This document shows, piece by piece, positions 55,061 to 64,000 of a stretch of DNA of 64,000 bases. Below the pieces are notes generated by a model, which saw only the letters and a program-made list of their open reading frames with translations, was not told the origin of the DNA and made no database searches. Position numbers and translations under genes: made by a program. The stretch's first letter is position 1. Each line of letters starts with the position of its first letter. The DNA comes from Labilithrix sp. (GTDB lineage Bacteria; Myxococcota_A; Polyangia; Polyangiales; Polyangiaceae), in assembly GCA_019637195.1 (NCBI GenBank), contig JAHBWA010000004.1, positions 1 to 64,000 on the forward strand. Direction: 5' to 3'.

Positions 55061-56101
55061 TCAGAACTGGCCGGCGATCCCGAGCGCCGCGCGGTCGCCC
55101 CGGACGTCGAACGACGGCGCGAGCGTGAACCACGGTGGCGGACGTCGCCGTGACTGCGTCGCCGTCCCGCCGTCGACGCGCTCCTTCGTGTAGGCGAGCC
55201 CGCCGGCGTCGATCGCGACGCAGGCGCCACCCCCGATGAGGCCGCCGACGACCGCGCCGGTGGCCGCGCCGGTCGCGCCGCGTCCGAAGCTGTCGAGCGA
55301 GCCGTTTCCCTGGTTCGAGCCGACGATGAGGCCGGTGAGCGCGCCCACGCCCATGCCGATGAGCGGGACGAGGAGGCGGAGCCCGATGCTGCCGAAGCCC
55401 GGTCCGACGTTTCCGTGCACCATGTGGACGGTCGGCGTCGCGAGCAAGAACGCGAGGTACCCGGTCGTCGTGACCTCGCTCGTCCTCGACGCGATCCCGC
55501 CGACGAGCAGGCCGAACGAGACGGCGTCGGCGATGAGGGTCTGATAGCCGTACCAGACCTTCTCGTACTGCGGAGGAGGCGGAGCCGTGGGCGCCGCGGG
55601 CGGCGGCTCTGCCGGCTTCGCCGGGGGCGGCGCCGTCGCCGCTGGCGCCGTCGCTGGCGGCGCGACGACGACGGGCGGCGCGGACGGCTTCGGCGCTGGA
55701 GGCGGCGGGCACCCGAGCTCGCACCGGATCGACGTCTCGCGTGGGTTCTCCAGCGTCGAGATCTTGCTCTGCGCGCTCTGCACGCACGGGAGGCCTTCGT
55801 AGCCGGGCACGTCGATCTTCACGTCGACGGGCTTGCCCTCCGAGTCCCAGCGGATGAGGAGCACCGAGGCGACCTCCGTCGCGCCGACACGGTCGAGGCA
55901 GGCCCGCACGTCGCGGAGGATCGGGTCGGCCACGGCGGTGAGCCGATCGATGTCCTCGGTGGCCGCGTAGTAGCCCGAGTGTCCGCTGCACCTGGTCTTC
56001 GGCGTCGCGCACGCAGGCGCCGCCGAGGCGTCTCTCGAGAGCGCGCCGACGGCGGAGACGGTCGCTGCCGCGAAGACGGCAGCACGAAGAGCGCGCGTCA
56101 T
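55061..56101 (-). CDS. Secreted/membrane protein with glycine-zipper region, unknown function
   Basis: ATG 56101 gives a signal peptide ending ASAAPAC. The 346-aa product has an N-terminal globular part with several cysteines (CATPKTRCSGHSGYYAATED, RACLDRVGATEVASVLL, SIRCELGCPPPPAP), in which VLLIRWDSEGKPVDVKID resembles an AgmX/TonB-like C-terminal fold. A Pro/Ala linker follows, then helices of the glycine-zipper kind (GMGVGALTGLIVGSNQGNG, GATGAATGAVVGGLIGGG). It ends WFTLAPSFDVRGDRAALGI, similar to an outer-membrane strand with C-terminal Phe. It lies 25 nt after the DUF58 gene on the same strand, so it probably ends the MoxR-DUF58 transcript. Confidence 0.72.
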   Translation of the reverse strand: MTRALRAAVFAAATVSAVGALSRDASAAPACATPKTRCSGHSGYYAATEDIDRLTAVADPILRDVRACLDRVGATEVASVLLIRWDSEGKPVDVKIDVPGYEGLPCVQSAQSKISTLENPRETSIRCELGCPPPPAPKPSAPPVVVAPPATAPAATAPPPAKPAEPPPAAPTAPPPPQYEKVWYGYQTLIADAVSFGLLVGGIASRTSEVTTTGYLAFLLATPTVHMVHGNVGPGFGSIGLRLLVPLIGMGVGALTGLIVGSNQGNGSLDSFGRGATGAATGAVVGGLIGGGACVAIDAGGLAYTKERVDGGTATQSRRRPPPWFTLAPSFDVRGDRAALGIAGQF

Positions 56102-56126
56102 GGCGTCAGTCGTATCACAGGCCACC

Positions 56127-57431
56127 TCAGAGGAGGCGGCGGGCCTTGACCTCGAGGTACCGCTTCACGAGGAGCGGCGTCACGTCCTCGGGGCGGGCGT
56201 CGAGGACGAGCGCGCCGGCGCTGCGGAGGCTCCGCACGATCCCGTCGCGCCACGCGATCGACTCCGCCGCCGCCGCGCGCACGAGCACGTCTGCCTCCGA
56301 GCGAGGCTCGGCGAGCGCGAGCGCCTCGACCTCCGCGTCGCGCATCAGGACGCAGAGCGGGAGGTGCCGCGGCAAGAGGCTCCGCACGGCGGTCGCGAGC
56401 TCCTTGGCGCCGCGCGGATCGAGCAGGTTCGTGAAGATGACGAACAGCGAGCGCGCCTTCACCTGCGTCTTCAGGTACACCATCGCCGCGCGGTAGTCGG
56501 TCGCCGCCAGACCGGCGTCGAGCGCGTAGACGGCGCGGGTGAGCTTCCGTCCTCCCGCGCGTCCTCCCGTGGGACGGAGGAAGCTCCGCGGCCGATCGTC
56601 GAACGTGAGCAGGCCCGCGCGATCGCCGCCGCGGAGGGCCACGTCGGCGGTGAGCAGCGCGGCCGCGAGCGCGTGATCGACGCTCGTGAGGCCGCCGCTC
56701 TCCCCGCGCATGCTGCGCCCGACGTCGAGCGCGAAGACGACGTTCTGGTTCGACTCCGCCTGGTACTGCCGCGCGACGAGATCGGCGCGCCTCGCCGAGG
56801 CTCGCCAGTCGACGTGCTTCATCTCGTCGCCGCGCTGGTAGGGGCGAAGGCGCTCGAACTCGGTGTCGCCGCCGCGGACCCGGAGCGACCCGACCCGCGC
56901 GTCCTCGCGTCCTTGCCGGCGCAGCATCTCGAGCGCGCGCGCGGCGTGGACGTCGGGGTAGACGTCGACGACCTCCGGGAGCTCGACGCGCTCCTGACGC
57001 CAAAGGAGCCCGAGCGGCAGCGCGTAGCGCACGGTGACGCCGCCGAGCCGCCGCTGCCCGCGTCGCGTCGGCGTGATCTCGTAGCGGAGCTCCGCGGTCC
57101 CGTGCGCGGGGATCTCGAAGTATCCGGGGAGCCCGGTCACGGTCGCGTCCTCGATCGGGTCGTCCATCACGGTCCCCGCGATCGCGCGGTCGCTCCGGTT
57201 CGACAGGACGATCGTGGCGGCGTTGGGGCGGCCGACGGAGAAGATCGCCGCCGCGCGGCGCTCGGCCTCGACGCGGCGGCGGCGGCCGGCGAGCGCCTCG
57301 GCCCCGCACATCCCGACGAGCAGCGCGTCGATGCCGATCCACGCGGCGTCCACGCCCGGGACGTAGCCGGCGACGATCGCGACGGCGGCCGCCACGAACG
57401 CGAGGCCGACCAGGCGCCTTGTGGGGACCAC
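56127..57431 (-). CDS. DUF58 (vWA-like) protein of a MoxR module
   Basis: A 434-aa membrane protein: two N-terminal hydrophobic helices (VGLAFVAAAVAIVAGYVPGV and AAWIGIDALLVGMCGAEALA), a beta-rich part, and the DUF58 signature RPYQRGDEMKHVDWRASARR. A von Willebrand A-like fold follows, with VVFALDVGRSMRG (DxGxS, a MIDAS-like start) and SLFVIFTNLLDP. DUF58 proteins are constant partners of MoxR AAA+ ATPases in maturation or stress-related assembly. It starts at GTG 57431, 16 nt after the stop of the MoxR gene. The ATPase may remodel it; the client is unknown. Confidence 0.9.
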   Translation of the reverse strand: MVPTRRLVGLAFVAAAVAIVAGYVPGVDAAWIGIDALLVGMCGAEALAGRRRRVEAERRAAAIFSVGRPNAATIVLSNRSDRAIAGTVMDDPIEDATVTGLPGYFEIPAHGTAELRYEITPTRRGQRRLGGVTVRYALPLGLLWRQERVELPEVVDVYPDVHAARALEMLRRQGREDARVGSLRVRGGDTEFERLRPYQRGDEMKHVDWRASARRADLVARQYQAESNQNVVFALDVGRSMRGESGGLTSVDHALAAALLTADVALRGGDRAGLLTFDDRPRSFLRPTGGRAGGRKLTRAVYALDAGLAATDYRAAMVYLKTQVKARSLFVIFTNLLDPRGAKELATAVRSLLPRHLPLCVLMRDAEVEALALAEPRSEADVLVRAAAAESIAWRDGIVRSLRSAGALVLDARPEDVTPLLVKRYLEVKARRLL

Positions 57432-57447
57432 CGGGCCGCTCCGCGTC

Positions 57448-58440
<993 letters not shown>

Positions 58441-58480
58441 CGGGGTGGGCAAAAACTAACATCTGCTACCGTGTCGCGCG

Positions 58481-59791
<1,311 letters not shown>

Positions 59792-59838
59792 GGGCCCGTA
59801 CCGGGCGACCGCGTCGACGGCGGGCCGCGGCCCGAAGC

Positions 59839-60396
59839 TCAGTCGCGCGGCTTGACACCCCGAGGTCTCCGGAGATGGCGCTCGGAGCTCTGCCGATCGC
59901 GGAGCTCGCGACCGAGCGCGTCGAGCTCGCCCGGTGGAATGAGGGTGCGCATCGCGGGGTAGATGACCTCCTCCTCGGCGCGCAGGTGAGCCTCGAGGAC
60001 GAGCGCGAGAGGTCGCGCGATGGCGAGGAGGGACGACCGGTTCCTCGCGTCGCCCGGGTCGGCCCGGAGCGCCGCGGTGGAGACGCACAAGCGCTCGACG
60101 AGCGCGCCGTGGGCCGCGTGCTGCTCGTGCGTGAGAGCCAGCGCCGCGTCGACGACGGGAGAGCGTCCGCGGAGGCGCGGCGCGAGGCTGTCCTCCTCGT
60201 CGCGCACGTGGCGCGGGAGCACCTCGGCGAAGAAGCACTCGATCCGTCCGCAGTCGTCGACGACGTCGATGAGCGGCGCGTCGGTCCGTTCGGCGACGAC
60301 GACCGCGAGCCGGCTGAAGGCGCGCACTTGTCGGTGGCCCTCGGTCATCAGATCGAGCGCGTCGCTGCGGTACCGGCGGCGGAGCGCGCGGAACAT
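59839..60396 (-). CDS. Hemerythrin-like (HHE) diiron protein
   Basis: A 185-aa cytosolic protein starting at ATG 60396. The hemerythrin/HHE ligands can be placed on four helices: LMTEGHRQVRAFSRL, FFAEVLPRHVRDEEDSL, LTHEQHAAHGALVERL and LEAHLRAEEEVIYPAM, with the H-HxxxE-HxxxH-HxxxE order of the family. The diiron centre would bind oxygen, NO or sense redox state; iron-sulfur repair proteins are relatives. It is alone between the FAD gene and the DUF4129/DUF4350 gene. Confidence 0.85.
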   Translation of the reverse strand: MFRALRRRYRSDALDLMTEGHRQVRAFSRLAVVVAERTDAPLIDVVDDCGRIECFFAEVLPRHVRDEEDSLAPRLRGRSPVVDAALALTHEQHAAHGALVERLCVSTAALRADPGDARNRSSLLAIARPLALVLEAHLRAEEEVIYPAMRTLIPPGELDALGRELRDRQSSERHLRRPRGVKPRD

Positions 60397-60600
60397 GTCA
60401 GACGGTCGCGTCCTGCACGAACGTCGACCTGGACCTGCGAGCCTTCATTCGAGCGCTCCTCCCTTCCGGATACTGGAACGCTAGGGCCCGCTCCGGACCG
60501 CGATGAGGGCGATCTCGCGGTTAGTCTGTTCGCCACGCGGAACAATCGGCGCGGCTCGCGCGCCGCTCGGCGTAGGGCTTTCGTTGCCTCCGTCGCGGCG

Positions 60601-62559
60601 TCACCCGCGCGTCGCGCCCGAGGTGCCGAGCGCCTTCTCCGCCAGGAGGCGCAGCTCCTCGATGAGCTCGAGCTCGTCGCCCTGCGGGGCGTCGCCCGCC
60701 TTCGCCTCGAGCGCGCGCCGGTACACCTCGGCGACACGCTCGGGAGCGGCGCCGGAGCGCGCCGCGAGGTAGGCGACCGGATCGGCGCCGCGCGGGAGGC
60801 TCTCGCGGAGGCGCACCTCGAGGAACCGTCCGTACGCGCCGAGCGCGTGGGTGTGGGCGCGTGTCTTCCCGTAGAAGGCGCCGGTCGCCTCGACGTGCTC
60901 GGCGAATGCGCGTCGCGCCGGCGCCGCGACCGCGCGCGGGCGCGCGTGGCGGATCCCGTACGCGAGGAAGAGGAGGATCGCAGCGCCCAGCGCGTGCCAC
61001 GCGCCCTTCCCGAGCCCGGCGGCGACGAGCGCCGCGAAGGGATTCGCCGGTGGTGGGATGCCGTCCTCCGCCCTCGCGACCCGGACGTCGCGGATCGGCG
61101 CCCCGATGCCGGTCCGCCGCGGCGAATCCGGCGCCGCCGCGCGGATGAGCGCGACGAGCGCCGCGGCGTTGCGCGGGGGCATCACGCCGACGTTGGTGAA
61201 CAGATCGTCGTTGGCGACGCCGAGGACGATGCCCTCGCCGACCCGTCTCCTCGCCGCGTACGTGGCGTCGCCGAGGAAGGCGAGCTCCTCGGCGCTCGCG
61301 GTCGCGCTCCAGGCGAAGGCGTCCCGTCGGGCCGTGCGCCCGCCGGCGATCTCGATCGGCGCGGAGAGCTCCTCGTCGCCCTCGTCGTTGAGGGCGGCGC
61401 GCGGGGCGAACGCCCGGACCACGAGGTCGCGGGTCTCCGCCGTGACCTCGCGTGGTCGCAGCTCGCTCGGCCAGTCGTCGACGTGACCGAACAGCACGAG
61501 GACGCCGCCGGTCTCGACCCAGCGCATCATGTGCGCGGCGGCCTCGTCCTCGAGCGGGACCTTCTCCACGTCGACGATGACGATCGGCGCCTCCTCGGTG
61601 GCCCGATCGTCCTCGGGGATCGGCAGCGTCGCGAGCGACGTCTCGAGCCAGCCGACGCGGAAACCGTTTCGCTCGAGGACCGCGATCGGCAGGTCGGCGC
61701 CGGCGGGATCGTCGCCGCGCTGGCGTGGAGAGCAGCCGGACGCGAAGAGCCCGATCGCGAGGACGATCAGCGCGCTCGCGCTCACGCGGACGATCGCTTC
61801 GGCGCGCGCCGCGACGCGCGAGAGCACGTCGTCCGTCGGCGGCGCTCCGCCGAACTCGACCTTGTCCACCTCGCGCACGATCTCGCGGAGCGGCGCGCGC
61901 GCAGCCGCCTCCTCGCAGCCGCGCACGTACTCGCCGTTGGTACGGTGCCTCGCGACGCGGAGTGCGCCGCGGCGATCGAGCGCGGCGAGTGACGCGGCGA
62001 GGTAGAGGCCGAGCGCCTCCTTCAGCTGCCCGCGCGCGCGGTGCTCGCCGGCGAGGCGGAGCGCGGCCTCGGCGTCCGTGATCTCCTCGGCGTGGACTGG
62101 GCGGTCTTCGACGACGTGCGCGCGGTTCGGAGCCTCGGACGCGCGGCGCGCGAGCTTTCGATCGCGGCGTCGGCTCGCGAGGGCGCGGATCACCGGGACG
62201 GCCACGGCGACCACGATGACGCCGACGAGCGCGTAGAGGAGCACCGTGGCCGCGGGCCCGAGCCACTCCGCCATCCGATCGAGCCACCCGGGCTCCTTCG
62301 GCGCTTCGCCCACGTTGCACGCCTTCTGGAAGCCCTCGCAGTCGTCGAGCTCCGCGGCGATCCCGCAGAGCCCACGCTGCCGAATGCCGAGCGGCCTCGA
62401 GGGCGCGGTGCAGAAGGTGTACTTCCCCTCCACGTACGCGGCCTTCGCGCTCGCGTCGATCGAGGCGGCCTCGCGAGCGGCCTCGCTCTCCGCGCGAGCG
62501 GGGCGGGCGTGCGCGGCCATCGTCGAGAGGAGCGCGAAGGCGACGACCGCGCGCTTCAT
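60601..62559 (-). CDS. DUF4129-like - DUF4350-like fusion membrane protein
   Basis: A 652-aa protein from ATG 62559, whose ATGA overlap with the upstream stop sets the start. A signal peptide (RAVVAFALLSTMAAHARPAR) precedes a Cys-containing part (TFCTAPSRPLGIRQRGLCGI), a transmembrane helix (VLLYALVGVIVVAVAVPVIR), and a DUF4129-like helical segment (LYLAASLAALDRRGALRVAR followed by HRTNGEYVRGC). The chain continues through a second hydrophobic helix (ASALIVLAIGLFASGC) into a DUF4350-like part (RVGWLETSLATLPIPED, VETGGVLVLFGHVDDWP, a third helix LGKGAWHALGAAILLFLAYG). In related clusters these are two genes. It belongs to the MoxR/DUF58 family of loci; role unknown. Confidence 0.78.
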   Translation of the reverse strand: MKRAVVAFALLSTMAAHARPARAESEAAREAASIDASAKAAYVEGKYTFCTAPSRPLGIRQRGLCGIAAELDDCEGFQKACNVGEAPKEPGWLDRMAEWLGPAATVLLYALVGVIVVAVAVPVIRALASRRRDRKLARRASEAPNRAHVVEDRPVHAEEITDAEAALRLAGEHRARGQLKEALGLYLAASLAALDRRGALRVARHRTNGEYVRGCEEAAARAPLREIVREVDKVEFGGAPPTDDVLSRVAARAEAIVRVSASALIVLAIGLFASGCSPRQRGDDPAGADLPIAVLERNGFRVGWLETSLATLPIPEDDRATEEAPIVIVDVEKVPLEDEAAAHMMRWVETGGVLVLFGHVDDWPSELRPREVTAETRDLVVRAFAPRAALNDEGDEELSAPIEIAGGRTARRDAFAWSATASAEELAFLGDATYAARRRVGEGIVLGVANDDLFTNVGVMPPRNAAALVALIRAAAPDSPRRTGIGAPIRDVRVARAEDGIPPPANPFAALVAAGLGKGAWHALGAAILLFLAYGIRHARPRAVAAPARRAFAEHVEATGAFYGKTRAHTHALGAYGRFLEVRLRESLPRGADPVAYLAARSGAAPERVAEVYRRALEAKAGDAPQGDELELIEELRLLAEKALGTSGATRG

Positions 62560-63386
62560 CGTCCCTCGTCTGTCGCCTCGCGCGCGCGCGTGGCGAGCGC
62601 CGCGAAGCGCGTCTGGACGTCCCAGCCCTCGGCGCGCGTCCGGACGTTCAGGTACAGAAAGAAGCGCGCCGTCGCGAGATAGGGGACCTGCGCGAAGAGG
62701 CCGACCAACGCGAGGACGCCGCCCCCCTCGGTCCACACCGGCCGCGGAGGACGGAACTGGAGGAGCTCTCCGACGACGATGCGCCCCGCGACGTCCGTGA
62801 GCAGCACGCTGCAGATCGGCACGAGCCCGAGCGCGAGCACGCCGACCAGCACCTCGGACGTCGCGCTCGCGGCGACGCGCTGCGCGCGACCGAAGGCCTG
62901 CCCGAGCGAGGCGCGCTCGAGCAGCATCACCTCCGAGAGGAAGAGGAAGATCGTGGCGAGCCAGAGCCCCGGGACGAAGAACAGAGACGCGCCGAGGGCG
63001 ATGAGCGCGGCCGACAGCAGCCTGGCGACGGCGACGCGCGGGCCGTCGTCGCGCGTCGCGCGGAAGACCTCGCGGGCGTGGATCGCGTCCTGGAACACGA
63101 GCCGCGACGCGAGCACCGTGAAGGGGATCTCGGCGACGGCGGCGAGCGGCAGCGCGATCGCCCATGCCGCCGTCCAGCCGAGCTGCCATCCCGCGAAGAT
63201 CGAGACCGCGGCCGCCGGGAGCAGCGAGCCGAGCGCGACCTTCGCGTAGGAGCGCCCCTCGACGACGGTGAACCGGAGCGCGAGATCCAGGACGTCGGAG
63301 ACCGTCCGGTCGCGAAAGGCGACGCGCGCCCGCAGCAGATCGACGCCGCCGCGCGCGGGCGCGGCCTTCTGCGCGACCGCGCTCAC
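62556..63386 (-). CDS. Polytopic membrane protein of the SpoIIM/MoxR-type locus
   Basis: A 276-aa membrane protein starting at GTG 63386, which overlaps the stop of the SpoIIM-like gene; its own stop overlaps the next ATG. Five to six hydrophobic segments are visible (ALGSLLPAAAVSIFAGWQLG, WTAAWAIALPLAAVAEIPFT, VARLLSAALIALGASLFFVP, GLWLATIFLFLSEVMLLERA, VLVGVLALGLVPICSVLLTD). The pattern of a conserved segment FFVPGLWLATIFLF followed by an acidic SEVMLLE resembles glycerophosphoryl-diester/DUF-type integral proteins often placed next to SpoIIM. It lacks catalytic motifs. Confidence 0.75.
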   Translation of the reverse strand: MSAVAQKAAPARGGVDLLRARVAFRDRTVSDVLDLALRFTVVEGRSYAKVALGSLLPAAAVSIFAGWQLGWTAAWAIALPLAAVAEIPFTVLASRLVFQDAIHAREVFRATRDDGPRVAVARLLSAALIALGASLFFVPGLWLATIFLFLSEVMLLERASLGQAFGRAQRVAASATSEVLVGVLALGLVPICSVLLTDVAGRIVVGELLQFRPPRPVWTEGGGVLALVGLFAQVPYLATARFFLYLNVRTRAEGWDVQTRFAALATRAREATDEGR

Positions 63387-64000
63387 GACGCCGCCTCCCC
63401 GTCGTCGCCGCGACCCGCGAAGAGCACGTAAGCGACCACGAGGACGAAGAGCGTCCCGCCGACGGTGACCTTCACCTCGTTCGGAGCGCTCGAGCCCGAC
63501 CAGAACGCCTCGATCGCGGCGGCCATGAAGAGCATCACCGACGCCCCGGCCACGACCACGAGGATCTCGCGCGCGCGCCTCTGCAGCGAGGCGAGGCGCG
63601 AGAGCTCGCCGGGCGCGATGATCGACCACCCGATCGAGAGGCCAGATCCGCCCGCGAGGACGATCGCGCCGAGCTCGAGAGATCCGTGGCCGACGATGAA
63701 CACGACGATGTTCTCGCCCGCGCCCTGCGACGCGACGTAGCCGAGGACGGCGCCGATCGAGAGGCCGTTTTGCACGAGGTAGAACGCGGAGCCGAGCCCA
63801 CCGAAGATCCCGAGCGCGAAGCAACGGAGCGCGATGCCCACGTTGTTGTAGACGTAGAACCCCGCCATCAGCGCGCCTTCGCCCGCCTCGCGGCCGCCGG
63901 CGAAGCCCTTGGCGTAGGCCTCGGTGAGCGGGCGGAGCATCGCCTCGGGCACGACACGAAACGCGAACGATGGATCGCGGAGCGTGAGGAGGCAACCGAG
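63383..64000 (-). CDS. SpoIIM-family membrane protein (5' end beyond window)
   Basis: The frame stays open to the right edge, so only the C-terminal about 205 residues are seen. The SpoIIM pattern is clear: FYVYNNVGIALRCFALGIFG, GLGSAFYLVQNGLSIGAVLG, IVVFIVGHGSLELGAIVLAG (with HGxxE, typical of the family) and GGTLFVLVVAYVLFAG. SpoIIM proteins in non-sporulating bacteria are frequent members of MoxR/RDD clusters, where they are thought to act in membrane organisation. Its stop overlaps the GTG of the next gene (GTGA), so the three genes at 60601-64000 form a coupled operon. Confidence 0.85.
   Translation of the reverse strand, partial: LGCLLTLRDPSFAFRVVPEAMLRPLTEAYAKGFAGGREAGEGALMAGFYVYNNVGIALRCFALGIFGGLGSAFYLVQNGLSIGAVLGYVASQGAGENIVVFIVGHGSLELGAIVLAGGSGLSIGWSIIAPGELSRLASLQRRAREILVVVAGASVMLFMAAAIEAFWSGSSAPNEVKVTVGGTLFVLVVAYVLFAGRGDDGEAAS

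Overview
This window looks like chromosomal DNA of a myxobacterium, most likely Polyangia/Sorangiineae-like (Myxococcota). The inference rests on very high GC with strong third-position GC bias, many GTG starts, several Ser/Thr protein kinases, FHA- and GAF-coupled sigma-54 activators, many lipoproteins with Ser/Gly-rich or cysteine-rich outer parts, and TPR/PEGA-type lipoproteins. I see no rRNA, tRNA, CRISPR array, insertion sequence, phage or plasmid gene. The window reads as ordinary chromosome with a large lineage-specific accessory content.

Layout. 0-9 kb: the end of a GAF-like protein, a lipoprotein, a dienoyl-CoA isomerase-like crotonase, an unusual MshEN-pseudokinase-PilZ protein, a PEGA/TPR lipoprotein, a lipoprotein esterase and a Ser/Thr kinase. 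9-16 kb: a hypothetical gene, the carbon-starvation transporter cstA, a second kinase and an FHA sigma-54 activator. 16-20 kb: two paralogous cysteine-repeat lipoproteins coupled to a TPR/PEGA-like protein, a tiny basic protein, and an ECF sigma factor with a likely membrane-bound partner. 21-26.5 kb: a MacAB-like export locus (adaptor, ATPase with an extra membrane domain, two tandem permeases). 26.5-31 kb: a CHAP lipoprotein, a cold-shock/SUKH-like protein, a third active-looking kinase, a lipoprotein and a Sua5-type tRNA modification enzyme.

31-36 kb is an apparent operon: Rid protein, MarR regulator, atypical crotonase, acyl-CoA dehydrogenase, and an Old Yellow Enzyme fused to a fibronectin-III-like domain. 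A benzoate-CoA-ligase-family enzyme and a creatininase-family hydrolase lie at 41.6-44 kb. Together they resemble parts of an aerobic aryl-CoA (2-aminobenzoyl-CoA type) route. That pathway is inferred, and no ring hydroxylase is seen here. Between them are a zinc-ribbon mini-protein, a GAF sigma-54 activator, a LamG-like lipoprotein, a leaderless PhnD-like binding protein and a SUMF1-like lipoprotein.

44-54 kb holds a membrane metallopeptidase, a phospholipase C/P1-nuclease-like protein, two coupled envelope proteins, a PAP2 phosphatase divergent from a PlsB-like acyltransferase, and a multi-S1 RNA-binding protein. 54-64 kb holds a Uma2 nuclease, a MoxR-DUF58 module, a UGM/protoporphyrinogen-oxidase-like flavoprotein, a hemerythrin, and a SpoIIM / membrane protein / DUF4129-DUF4350 fusion operon that runs off the right edge.

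The most interesting signals are: (i) one polypeptide with two predicted c-di-GMP-binding modules flanking a catalytically dead kinase; (ii) tandem duplications of 13-54 bp that repeatedly straddle or begin at stop codons; (iii) the aryl-CoA-like locus, whose Rid and crotonase members lack the textbook catalytic residues and whose flavin reductase carries a C-terminal FN3; (iv) the cysteine-repeat lipoprotein pair. Starts were chosen by lipobox or signal position, Shine-Dalgarno sequence and 4-base overlaps. Family calls are by eye, without database search.
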